Shown piece after piece: positions 1 through 7,941 of a DNA stretch of 32,309 nt. Location: positions 1-32,309 of the forward strand of contig JAKITC010000020.1 of the NCBI GenBank assembly GCA_021648285.1. Reading direction: 5' to 3'. The notes beneath the pieces were generated by a model. The model was given only the letters and a program-made list of their open reading frames with translations, was not told where the DNA came from and did not search any database. The position numbers and the translations under genes are program-made. The stretch is from Sulfurimonas sp. GTDB lineage: Bacteria; Campylobacterota; Campylobacteria; Campylobacterales; Sulfurimonadaceae. The first letter of the stretch is position 1, and each line of letters opens with the position of its first letter.

Positions 1-18
1 CCTTACTACAGCTTCAAG

Positions 19-798
19 CTATTTGTTACCTCCTAACCTGTGTAGTTTAGTTCCAAAGTGGTGGCTAACCTTTCCTTGGGCTGGATTGTCCAGCTTGATT
101 ACCTTAGCTTTGCTTGGCACACTCATTATTGCTTTTGCTACAATAAAATCTATCTTTTCATCTATGTCAACAGAACTATTTCTGTCCATCTCATATGCAT
201 ATATATTTTTTTTAGGAAAAAATGTTTTTTCCTTCAAAAGGATATCTGTTTTACAAATATATATAGCACCATTTACTCTATAATATTTTTCCAAATCTTG
301 ACTTCTTTTATTTGCTACATCATCTCTTAAAAAATTCTCCATACTTCCATCTTTTTGCAAAGTATTGGACCAAAGTGGGCTATGATCCATCTCGCAAACT
401 GACACAACTGATTCTGAATCTTTATTTATAAGAGTTTGTATTGCTTCATCCACATGTTTAGCACTTCTAAGTGGGCTTGTAGGCTGAAGTAAAACTATAT
501 AGTCAAACTTTTCTATATTATCTATTGTGTGATTTACTGCATCAAATGTAGTTGATGTGTCACTTGCCAGTTCACTAGGTCTCTTTATTACATCAGAGCC
601 AAATTCCTGTGATAATTTTAATATTTCACTGTCGTCACTAGATACAATCACTTTATCAATATACTTACTCTTTAGCCCCGCTTCTATGCTCCATGCTATA
701 AGTGGTTTCCCAGCTAAATCTAAAACATTTTTTCTGGGGACTCTTTTACTTCCGCCTCTTGCTGGAATAATTGCTAAAAAAGTTTTATCTTTATACAT
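19..798 (-). CDS. legF: CMP-legionaminic acid synthetase (LegF/PtmB/NeuA family)
   Basis: Cytidylyltransferase that activates legionaminic acid with CTP to CMP-legionaminic acid, the last cytoplasmic step before transfer. The N-terminal nucleotide-binding signature IPARGGSKRVPRKN is at residues 11-24, followed by LLQPTSPLR (103-111) and the family-typical SVDIDEKIDF near 209-218. The start ATG overlaps the ptmE stop by one base (TAATG), so the two are probably translationally coupled. The protein is 259 residues, whereas LegF/PtmB enzymes usually end near 230. The extra 34 residues (226-259) are basic and coincide with a G+C jump in the DNA (positions 1-123). An exact AGGAGGT Shine-Dalgarno-like string lies at 34-28 on the minus strand, just before the stop, with no usable start after it in the window. 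Family assignment is firm; substrate choice (legionaminic versus another nonulosonate) rests on the neighbours. Confidence 0.9.
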   Translation of the reverse strand: MYKDKTFLAIIPARGGSKRVPRKNVLDLAGKPLIAWSIEAGLKSKYIDKVIVSSDDSEILKLSQEFGSDVIKRPSELASDTSTTFDAVNHTIDNIEKFDYIVLLQPTSPLRSAKHVDEAIQTLINKDSESVVSVCEMDHSPLWSNTLQKDGSMENFLRDDVANKRSQDLEKYYRVNGAIYICKTDILLKEKTFFPKKNIYAYEMDRNSSVDIDEKIDFIVAKAIMSVPSKAKVIKLDNPAQGKVSHHFGTKLHRLGGNK

Positions 799-1844
799 TA
801 AAAAAACTCGTCATATTCTTTATTTGCCTGCTCAAACTCTTCCATTCTTCCTATATCAAGCCAATACTCTCTTAGTGGAAATGAGACTGTTTTTTCATTT
901 TCACTAATGAGCTTTTCAAAAAGTGTTGGCATATCATAAAATTCATTCTCAGGAATAGATTTTATTACCTGAGGAGATAACATGTATATTCCTGCACTAA
1001 CAAAAAACTTATGAACTGGCTTTTCTTCAATAGATAAAATTTTATTGTTGTCTAGATTAACGACTCCGTAAGGAACTTGAAAATCATATTCCCTTACACA
1101 CATTGTAGCTGCCGAGTTGTTATTTACATGGTAATCAAACAGGTTTTCAAAGTTTACATTTGTCAACAAGTCTCCATTCATTACAAAAAATGGTTCCGTT
1201 GGCGTTTCTCTCAATAAACTAAGTGCACCAGCTGTTCCCATTCTTTCTTCTTCTAAAATATATTCAATATTTACTCCGAACTCACTGCCGTCTCCAAAAA
1301 AATCTTTTATAATTTGAGATTTATAATTGACACACATTGTAATATTTATAAATCCATACTCCGCAAATTTTTCAACTATTGTTTGTAAAATTGGTCTATT
1401 TCCAACTTTTAACATTGGCTTTGGAGTATTTTCTGTAAGCGGTCTTAACCTTGTACCAAGACCACCTACCATAAGCAAAACTTTATTGCTTTTTGTTTGT
1501 GGTCTAACAAGTTCATCTATTTCTTTTATAGATATAACTCTATTTAAATCATCCACTATTGGAATTTGATGTAATTTTTTTGAGATTGCTTTTTTTAGAA
1601 TATCTTCTTTTGTATCACTTATTTTGGCAGTGGTTGGATTTTTAAATACTATCTCTTTTACAGTGTCATCAAGGTCCATCCCGTTTAGCAGTCCTCGTCT
1701 AATATCCCCATCGGTTACGGTACCTATCAATACATCATTTTTATCTACAACTATAGCTATCTGCATAGAGGCATTGTCTATAATCTTTAGAGCCTCTTTA
1801 ATTGTTGAATCCAACGTTAGTTTTATCTTATTAATTATCTTCAT
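798..1844 (-). CDS. ptmE: CBS-domain nucleotidyltransferase, PtmE-like glucosamine-1-phosphate guanylyltransferase
   Basis: Two CBS motifs occupy residues 1-115 (for example TVTDGDIRRGLL and IPIVDD). A sugar-phosphate nucleotidyltransferase domain follows from about 121 to the end, with the signature GGLGTRLRPLTENTPKPM at 127-144. This domain order matches Campylobacter jejuni PtmE, which makes a GDP-activated glucosamine that starts the legionaminic pathway; that role is known for the family, not seen directly here. The signature begins MVGG rather than the usual MAGG, which is a mild change. The start lies inside the end of legG (14-base overlap) and its stop overlaps legF. The CBS pair may sense adenine nucleotides, which is inference. 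The main alternative is a generic glucose- or mannose-1-phosphate nucleotidyltransferase, but the position inside the leg genes argues for PtmE. Confidence 0.85.
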   Translation of the reverse strand: MKIINKIKLTLDSTIKEALKIIDNASMQIAIVVDKNDVLIGTVTDGDIRRGLLNGMDLDDTVKEIVFKNPTTAKISDTKEDILKKAISKKLHQIPIVDDLNRVISIKEIDELVRPQTKSNKVLLMVGGLGTRLRPLTENTPKPMLKVGNRPILQTIVEKFAEYGFINITMCVNYKSQIIKDFFGDGSEFGVNIEYILEEERMGTAGALSLLRETPTEPFFVMNGDLLTNVNFENLFDYHVNNNSAATMCVREYDFQVPYGVVNLDNNKILSIEEKPVHKFFVSAGIYMLSPQVIKSIPENEFYDMPTLFEKLISENEKTVSFPLREYWLDIGRMEEFEQANKEYDEFF

Positions 1845-3009
1845 TGCTTACTCCAATATCATAAAATGATTTTTTCAAAATATTATCTATATTAAAACTT
1901 TTTATGCACTCTTTTATTTTTTCACTCGCTCCGCCACTTCCGTAAGGATTTTCAACATCTTGTAATACTTTAGTAAACTCATTTGAATATAGTTTACTAA
2001 ATGCACATTCAATTGATTTGGCATCTGAGCTACAATTTATTACACTATCAGCCATTATACGACCTTTTTGTCGATCTCCAATATTTATAGTTCCAACTTT
2101 AAAGCTGGGAGCTTCGAGAAGTCCGCTTGAACTGTTTCCAACCATTGCATCAACATATTGTAAGGCACTTAAATATCTCAGCTGCCCCAAGGAAGTAAAT
2201 TCAATGGCTTTATCACTATTATTTGATACATATTCATCAATCATTCTATTGATTACTCTTCCATCGGTATCACTGTTTGCTTTTGTAAAGATAATATTTG
2301 TATCTCTTAATTCATCTATAGCATTAAGCAACTCAGCAAACTGCTCTTTTGCCGTAGAGTTTTCTAAAGTAACTGGATGAAAAGTAACTAGAATATTCTT
2401 CTTATTGAGTTTAAAATCTATCGATTTTTCAAATTCTTCTTTAGATAATAATTTTAATTTTTTAATATTATCTATGCCAAGACCACCAACATTAAATACT
2501 CTATCCGGCTGTTCACCAAGTTGTATAACTCTGTTTCTGTATTCATCCGTTGCAGTAAAATGTAAATGACTCATTTTTGTAATACCATGTCTAAATGCTT
2601 CATCAAAAGCACCTTGAGTAGTCTCTCCTCCATGAAGATGTGCAATTGGAATTCTTGAAATTGTAGCAGCGGTAGTAGCAGAAAAAATCTCATATCTATC
2701 TCCTAGAACTACCAACAAATCTGGTTTTAAATCATTATATGCCTCAGCAAATCCAATTTGAGCCAATCCCATAGACTTACATATACCCGTAGCTATATCA
2801 TCAGATAGTTGTATATCTATTTTTTTGTTTATTTTAAAATCTTTTTCTATTTCTTTATACGTGAGTCCAAATTCTGGACTTAGATGCATTCCGGTAACTA
2901 TGACTTGAAGTACTAAATCTTTGTCAGCTTCTATCTCTTTCATTAACCAATATAAAAGCCCATATTCAGCTCGAGTACCTGTAACTACACAAATTTTTCG
3001 TTTGCTCAT
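1831..3009 (-). CDS. legG: LegG/NeuC-type hydrolysing nucleotide-sugar 2-epimerase
   Basis: Hydrolyses NDP-2,4-diacetamido-2,4,6-trideoxy-glucose with inversion at C2, releasing the 6-deoxymannose derivative that LegI condenses with phosphoenolpyruvate. Family motifs are GTRAEYGLLYWLM (residues 11-23), LGDRYE, HLHGGETTQGAFDEAFRHG, the VTFHPVT block and GNSSSGLLEAPSF, which together form the GT-B-like fold of UDP-GlcNAc 2-epimerases. The length, 392 residues, is normal. NeuC of the sialic acid pathway has the same fold, but the adjacent legB, legC and legH genes favour the legionaminic substrate. The start overlaps the stop of the upstream Fic-domain gene by four bases and its end overlaps ptmE by 14 bases, so it is cotranscribed with both. 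Confidence 0.9.
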   Translation of the reverse strand: MSKRKICVVTGTRAEYGLLYWLMKEIEADKDLVLQVIVTGMHLSPEFGLTYKEIEKDFKINKKIDIQLSDDIATGICKSMGLAQIGFAEAYNDLKPDLLVVLGDRYEIFSATTAATISRIPIAHLHGGETTQGAFDEAFRHGITKMSHLHFTATDEYRNRVIQLGEQPDRVFNVGGLGIDNIKKLKLLSKEEFEKSIDFKLNKKNILVTFHPVTLENSTAKEQFAELLNAIDELRDTNIIFTKANSDTDGRVINRMIDEYVSNNSDKAIEFTSLGQLRYLSALQYVDAMVGNSSSGLLEAPSFKVGTINIGDRQKGRIMADSVINCSSDAKSIECAFSKLYSNEFTKVLQDVENPYGSGGASEKIKECIKSFNIDNILKKSFYDIGVSNEDN

Positions 3010-3995
3010 AGTTCTGCCTCAAATATAAGATGTTTAATCAGTTTTACTAATATTTCTTTCTCATTTGGATTACTACTTGCTACAAGTAGTGTTAAAGTTG
3101 TAAGTGCATTTTCGTTTATTTTTTTTTCACCATTTGATTTATATAAATAATCACATCTATCTAAAAAATAGATAAACAAAAATGAAGCACTGCGTTTGTT
3201 TCCATCATTAAACGGATGGTCTTTTATGATAAAGTAGAGTAAATGTGAAGCTTTATCTTCTATACTTGGATAAAGTTCAACTCCTCCAAATGTTTGATAA
3301 AGGTTCCCAATAATCCCATCAAGTTCATCTGCTTTTTCATTTGCAAAAAGTTGTGTAGCTTCACCTTTTTTAATCAGTTCAGATTTAAGACTTTTTAGTA
3401 CACTTTTCACTTTACTATATGTAAGATGATACGAAGTAGAGTTTCCATCAAAATCTTTTATTGAACTCTTATCGTAACTCTCAAGTAAAGAGAGAGTTTT
3501 TGTATAAGTTTTTAAAAGTGAGAGTATCTCTTTTTCTTGTCCTATCTCTTTAGTTGAGAGTAATTCTATAGTGGCTTTGAGATTATTTAGAAGATTTTTT
3601 GTCTGAGTAAGTTTTTTCTCATTTATCGCATAACCATTTAAGAGATACTTCTTAAGAACTGAGCTTGCCCATTTTCTAAAATCTATTGCTTTTTTAGAAC
3701 TTGTTCTATACCCGATAGCTAAAATAATATCTAAATTATAAAACTCTATTTCTCTAGTTTGAGTTTTTTCTTTTAATGCTCCATGACTTGTGGTATGTGC
3801 AAACTTTGCACATACCACTTTTTTATCTAGTTCATCATCTTTAAATATATTTTTAATATGCCTAGAAACTACAGTTCTATCAATGGTAAAAAGCTCTGCT
3901 ATCTGTTTCTGACTCGCCCAAATAGTCTCATGCTTATTATCACCTCTAAACTCTATCGCTCCATTTTCTGCTTGGAAAAGCTCTATTGTCTTCAT
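3006..3995 (-). CDS. RhuM-like/Fic (Doc) domain protein embedded in the legionaminic acid operon
   Basis: This 329-residue protein has two parts. The first 130 residues resemble the RhuM virulence-protein family, with an apparent helix-turn-helix (QIAELFTIDRTVVSRHIKNI, 31-50) and the RhuM-like stretch REIEFYNLDIILAIGYR (81-97). The C-terminal part carries the Fic core motif HPFNDGNKR at 260-268. Fic/Doc enzymes usually transfer AMP or phosphate to a protein target. The putative catalytic His260 and the Asp-Gly-Asn-Lys-Arg loop are intact. I see no clear inhibitory S/T-x-x-x-E-G/N motif and no separate antitoxin gene. Its start overlaps the legI stop and its stop overlaps the legG start, so it is wired into the operon although it has no known step in the pathway. 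The target is unknown. Confidence 0.85.
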   Translation of the reverse strand: MKTIELFQAENGAIEFRGDNKHETIWASQKQIAELFTIDRTVVSRHIKNIFKDDELDKKVVCAKFAHTTSHGALKEKTQTREIEFYNLDIILAIGYRTSSKKAIDFRKWASSVLKKYLLNGYAINEKKLTQTKNLLNNLKATIELLSTKEIGQEKEILSLLKTYTKTLSLLESYDKSSIKDFDGNSTSYHLTYSKVKSVLKSLKSELIKKGEATQLFANEKADELDGIIGNLYQTFGGVELYPSIEDKASHLLYFIIKDHPFNDGNKRSASFLFIYFLDRCDYLYKSNGEKKINENALTTLTLLVASSNPNEKEILVKLIKHLIFEAEL

Positions 3996-4987
3996 ATTAA
4001 CTCATCTACGTCGTAATCTTTTGAAGCAGTAGTGCCAACTATTTCATCCCACTTCATTGGGCTAATCCCACTACCCGGTCTTTTTACCGCTATATTATTT
4101 TGGGTAAATACCTCACCTTTTTTAATATCAGAGTTTGCTACTATTGATTTTCTTGCAATTTTCATATTTGGCTTTTCACTATGGGATGGTTTTTTAACAT
4201 AACTTCCAAGTGCTAGTTCAATATTTCTTATTGCTTTAACCATAGCAATAAGTTCATCAGGTTCAAGACTCGCCTTATGATCAGGTCCATCCATAGTATT
4301 ATCTAAAGTAAAGTGTTTTTCAATTACAGTTGCACCCATTGCCACAGCAGCGATATCTACCTCAATCCCTAAAGTATGGTCACTATATCCAAAAGCAACA
4401 TCAAATCTCTCTCCTATAGTTAGCATTGCTCTTAAATTAACATCTCTCATAGGAGTCGGGTACATAGTGTTTGCATGTAAAACTGTGATGTTTTCTTTTA
4501 ATGTTCCAGCACTAGTCAAAATATCTAAAGCATCTTCTATTTCTCCAATATCTGCCATCCCGGTTGAGAGAATAACTTCTTTTTTCAGACTACCGATTTT
4601 TCTGAGATATGGAGGATTTGTTATCTCTCCACTTGGAATTTTGAATATTTCTAGCCCTAAGTCATTCAACATGTCAATGCTGTCTAAATCAAAAGGAGTT
4701 GATAAAAACATTATTTTTTTTTCATTACAGTATGAAATTAAATCATGATGCGTATCTAAATCTAACTCAAGTTTTTTTATCATATCAAACTGTGATTCAC
4801 TTTTATCTGTAGTCTCTTTTTGATACTCTGCCTTTTGTGCATTTTTAGATACTAAGTTCTCTGTTTTAAAAGTTTGAAATTTAACAGCATCAGCCCCTGC
4901 CTCTACCGCCGCGTCAATAAGTTTTTTGGCAAGTTCTATAGAACCATTATGATTAACACCGGCCTCAGCTATAATAAACAGACTCAT
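3992..4987 (-). CDS. legI: N,N'-diacetyllegionaminic acid synthase (NeuB family)
   Basis: Condenses 2,4-diacetamido-2,4,6-trideoxymannose with phosphoenolpyruvate to give legionaminic acid. The NeuB TIM barrel covers roughly residues 1-245, with EAGVNHNGS near the start, DAVKFQTF, STPFD, PSGEITNPPYLR, STGMA, GYSDHTLG, EKHFTLD and the DGPDHKASLEP block. A C-terminal SAF/antifreeze-like domain (about 275-331) begins at RKSIVANSDIKKGE. The length, 331 residues, is typical. Sialic acid, pseudaminic acid and legionaminic acid synthases share these motifs; LegI is chosen because the neighbours are LegB, LegC, LegH and LegG. The start overlaps the legH stop by four bases and the end overlaps the Fic-domain gene start, implying coupled translation. 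Confidence 0.92.
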   Translation of the reverse strand: MSLFIIAEAGVNHNGSIELAKKLIDAAVEAGADAVKFQTFKTENLVSKNAQKAEYQKETTDKSESQFDMIKKLELDLDTHHDLISYCNEKKIMFLSTPFDLDSIDMLNDLGLEIFKIPSGEITNPPYLRKIGSLKKEVILSTGMADIGEIEDALDILTSAGTLKENITVLHANTMYPTPMRDVNLRAMLTIGERFDVAFGYSDHTLGIEVDIAAVAMGATVIEKHFTLDNTMDGPDHKASLEPDELIAMVKAIRNIELALGSYVKKPSHSEKPNMKIARKSIVANSDIKKGEVFTQNNIAVKRPGSGISPMKWDEIVGTTASKDYDVDELI

Positions 4988-5568
4988 TTTTTCAGAGCTC
5001 CAGCTTTTATAAATCCATCTACTTCTATGCCCTCTTTTGAAGTTGCATTGCTGCCAAAAAAAGTTCCCTCTTTCACTTTAACTCCGCCATTGATTACTGC
5101 TGCTGTTGAGATATGACAATTGTCTTCTATTGTACAGTCATGCTCAATCAGCGCTTTTGAATTTACTATACAATTTTGACCAATTTTAGTATTTGAGTTT
5201 ATCATGGCTTGGTGCATTACAATGGTACCCTCATCAATAGAAGCATGTTTTGACACATATGCCAATGGTGATATAATAACAGGTAAACCATACCCTATGC
5301 CCTTAAGTATATCAAACAGCTTAACTTTTACTGCGTTTGAGCTTATATGACCTATCGTTACGACTGCATATTTATACTCTTGAAACAGCTCTTTCAAATC
5401 ATCATCACATCCAATAACCTTATAGCCCAAAACATCTCGACCAATTAATTCTTTTTTATCAATTATTCCGGCAATAGTGTATTTATCTTCCAACTCAATC
5501 ACATCTATTACAGAGTGACAATGTCCACCACCGCCAATTAAAAGTATTTTTTCTTTACGATTGAGCAT
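4984..5568 (-). CDS. legH: Hexapeptide-repeat N-acetyltransferase LegH (PglD-like)
   Basis: Acetylates the 4-amino group made by LegC, using acetyl-CoA. The N-terminal Rossmann-like part carries LLIGGGGHCHSVIDVI (residues 9-24), as in PglD-type sialic acid O-acetyltransferase (NeuD) family proteins. The C-terminal left-handed beta-helix shows repeated I/V-x-x-x-x hexapeptides. EHDCTIEDNCHIS contains the His that acts as base in this family. The length, 194 residues, is normal for the family. The gene follows legC after a 33-base gap, one of the few non-overlapping junctions in this operon, and overlaps legI. NeuD-like O-acetylation of the finished sugar is a possible alternative, but LegH is otherwise missing from the pathway. 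Confidence 0.85.
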   Translation of the reverse strand: MLNRKEKILLIGGGGHCHSVIDVIELEDKYTIAGIIDKKELIGRDVLGYKVIGCDDDLKELFQEYKYAVVTIGHISSNAVKVKLFDILKGIGYGLPVIISPLAYVSKHASIDEGTIVMHQAMINSNTKIGQNCIVNSKALIEHDCTIEDNCHISTAAVINGGVKVKEGTFFGSNATSKEGIEVDGFIKAGALKK

Positions 5569-5601
5569 TTAGTACCTCACTGCATTGTATTTTAACACTT
5601 A

Positions 5602-6735
5602 TCATAATCTTACACTGCTTGGTATATTTACAACTCTTTGTTCTAAATATTTTGAATTATCTAAATTGAAACATTGAGAATTTTTAAACATGTCTAATTC
5701 ATTCATAAGCTTCCAAATAGGTCTTGTCATTATGCCATTTTTGTTAGTAAAATCCAAAAACTCATCTCTTCTGTCTTTAACAATTACTGCCTGTAGCCAA
5801 TAGTTTGATGTGGAGTTATCAGGCTCTTTGATAAAATCTATATCATCATTACTGCTGAAAAATTCTTCATATTTTAAAGCCAAATCTCTTTTACTAATTA
5901 TAAAACTATCCAACTTTTCGAGTTGAGCGACCAGTAAAGCAGCATTTAGATTGGGCATTCTGTAGTTATATCCTATCTCATCATGTACATATTCCCATTT
6001 ATGCGGGATTTTAGCTGTAGTTGTTAGATGTTTTGCTCTTTTTGCAAGTTCTTCATCATCAGTTACTATAGCACCGCCACCGCCTGAAGTTATTATCTTA
6101 TTGCCATTAAAAGAAAATGCACCTAGCTTCCCAAAGGTACCGGTATGTTTGCCATTGTAGTATGAGCCTAAGCTCTCGGCTGCATCTTCTACCAAAGCGA
6201 TATGCCACTCATCACATATCTCTTTAATCTCTTGTATCCTGCAACTATGCCCAAAAGTATGCATTGGAACGCAGGCTTTAATGACTTTTTTTGTAGTTTT
6301 ATTTATACATGTGTCGTCAACTACTTCACAATTTTGTTCCAAAAACCCTTTTAAAGATTTTGGAGAGAGTCCAATAGTATCCAAGTCAACATCTACAAAA
6401 ACAGATTTGGCTCCTATGTAACTTATTGCATTACATGTAGCTATAAAAGTTAGAGCTTGAGTAATTACCTCATCTTCAGCTTTTACATCTGCAAGAAGAA
6501 GTGATATGTGTAAAGCAGAAGTTCCATTTACAGTTGCAATTGCATATTTTGAACCGACTTTTTTAGCAAACTCTTTCTCAAATGTATCTACATACTTACC
6601 AGCACTTGACACAAAAGTAGAATCTATACAGTCGTTTAAATATTTTTTTTCATTTCCCACAAATTTTGGCTCATGAAGTGGAATAAACTCTGTTGTTGAA
6701 AAAGTCTCTTGTATAAATTTTACTACTTTTTTCAT
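5602..6735 (-). CDS. legC: PLP-dependent aminotransferase LegC (DegT/DnrJ/EryC1 family)
   Basis: Transfers an amino group to C4 of the 4-keto sugar made by LegB. The 377 residues show the family motifs VNGTSALH (69-76), the PMHTFGHSC block (157-165), the PLP-contacting VEDAAESLGS (182-191, Asp184) and the Schiff-base lysine in SFNGNKIITSGGGG (Lys213). NYRMPNLNAAL follows, as in related sugar aminotransferases. The start ATG overlaps the legB stop by one base. Close homologues make bacillosamine (PglE) and perosamine; the operon context points to legionaminic acid. No catalytic residue is missing and the length is close to family average. Confidence 0.9.
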   Translation of the reverse strand: MKKVVKFIQETFSTTEFIPLHEPKFVGNEKKYLNDCIDSTFVSSAGKYVDTFEKEFAKKVGSKYAIATVNGTSALHISLLLADVKAEDEVITQALTFIATCNAISYIGAKSVFVDVDLDTIGLSPKSLKGFLEQNCEVVDDTCINKTTKKVIKACVPMHTFGHSCRIQEIKEICDEWHIALVEDAAESLGSYYNGKHTGTFGKLGAFSFNGNKIITSGGGGAIVTDDEELAKRAKHLTTTAKIPHKWEYVHDEIGYNYRMPNLNAALLVAQLEKLDSFIISKRDLALKYEEFFSSNDDIDFIKEPDNSTSNYWLQAVIVKDRRDEFLDFTNKNGIMTRPIWKLMNELDMFKNSQCFNLDNSKYLEQRVVNIPSSVRL

Positions 6736-7925
6736 TACATCTTCCCGTCCAAATATTTACCTGTTTCTTTGTGTCCGAAGTCCGGTATCATCTTGAAGAA
6801 CTCTTTTACTATTTCTTCTTTTGTCCAAGACAATCTTTGTTTAAAACCTTGTATCATTTTAGTAAATATATTTAATTTTTCTTCATCAAATATAGCTTCA
6901 TTTTTTATAACACCAAGGTTTTCAAACCTATTCACATCTAAAGTCTCTTTATCAGTAAAAAACTCTTCAAAGTCCTTTTCACCTGTTGTGTCACTACCTG
7001 TGAACAGACAGGGCCACTTTCCTTCTTTTGGCAGAGTTTTAGCCAATTCCCTAGCCTCATCTTCATCTTTACAGAGATATGGCTCATATCCAAGATTTTC
7101 GAGGTATTTTACAGCTATATCTGCGAAAGAAATAAGGTCTAAATCTTCACTAAGTTTTGGAAAAAATATATCACGATTCTCGCCAAATATGCATGACATC
7201 AGACATAACTCACCAGATTCTTGTGGTGTAACAAAGTATCTCTTTATATCATTTGGGGCAACTATTGGTTGATTCTTTTGAATACGTTGGTTAAAACCGT
7301 GAAGAAGTGAACCATCTGAAAAAGCTACATTGGCAAATCTGGCAGTTGAGATATTTATTTGTAATGATTTTCTCATCAAAAACATCTCCATGATTCTTTT
7401 GCTAGCACCCATCATATTTACAGGATTTGCAGCTTTGTCAGTTGAGACACAGAAGTATTTCTTAGTTCCATTTTCGATTGATTGCTCAAGAGTCTTATCT
7501 GTATTAAATATATTGACATCAATCATTCTCATTAAGGTAAACGGATCTTTTTCACTTCTTACATGTTTAAGGGCTGATAGGTTTAAAACATAATCATATT
7601 TACCGTCATTTTTTATAAAAGCATCATATTCAATACTTCCAATATCAAGTGCAAAAGTTTGAAAATCACCATCTATGTAACCAAAAGAACTTCTAATATC
7701 TCGAACAAGTTCAACCATATTGTTTTCACTGATGTCCACTACATGTAGTTTCTTTGGATGACGTTTAAATATCTCTTTTGTGATGGCTTGACCAATTGAG
7801 CCTGCACCACCAATGACTAAAAAAGAAGACTTTGAAACGATGTCTGTCAACTCTTTATTATTATTTGTAATATCTTTTTCAAAAAGCTCTTTTTTTCTGC
7901 CAATCAGTCCCAAAATATGATTCAT
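6735..7925 (-). CDS. legB: Nucleotide-sugar 4,6-dehydratase LegB (PseB/FlaA1-like SDR)
   Basis: Extended short-chain dehydrogenase that converts NDP-GlcNAc to the 4-keto-6-deoxy sugar using bound NAD(P). The nucleotide-binding motif GGAGSIG is at residues 39-45. The active-site region is STDKAANPVNMMGASK (161-176), where Met172 replaces the usual Tyr of Y-x-x-x-K and Asp163-Lys164 do the chemistry, as in PseB/FlaA1 dehydratases. The length, 396 residues, is longer than PseB, with a C-terminal extension of the LegB kind. It follows the ABC exporter after 16 bases and abuts legC. The substrate is probably GDP-GlcNAc because ptmE is in the operon, although UDP-GlcNAc cannot be excluded from sequence. 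Confidence 0.9.
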   Translation of the reverse strand: MNHILGLIGRKKELFEKDITNNNKELTDIVSKSSFLVIGGAGSIGQAITKEIFKRHPKKLHVVDISENNMVELVRDIRSSFGYIDGDFQTFALDIGSIEYDAFIKNDGKYDYVLNLSALKHVRSEKDPFTLMRMIDVNIFNTDKTLEQSIENGTKKYFCVSTDKAANPVNMMGASKRIMEMFLMRKSLQINISTARFANVAFSDGSLLHGFNQRIQKNQPIVAPNDIKRYFVTPQESGELCLMSCIFGENRDIFFPKLSEDLDLISFADIAVKYLENLGYEPYLCKDEDEARELAKTLPKEGKWPCLFTGSDTTGEKDFEEFFTDKETLDVNRFENLGVIKNEAIFDEEKLNIFTKMIQGFKQRLSWTKEEIVKEFFKMIPDFGHKETGKYLDGKM

Positions 7926-7941
7926 CTAACTTAATTCCTCT

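Noticed and set aside
6709..7272. Long plus-strand reading frame of 187 codons opposite legB
   Set aside because: It is antisense to a strongly supported enzyme gene, has no recognisable motif, and its composition follows from the opposite strand's codons.
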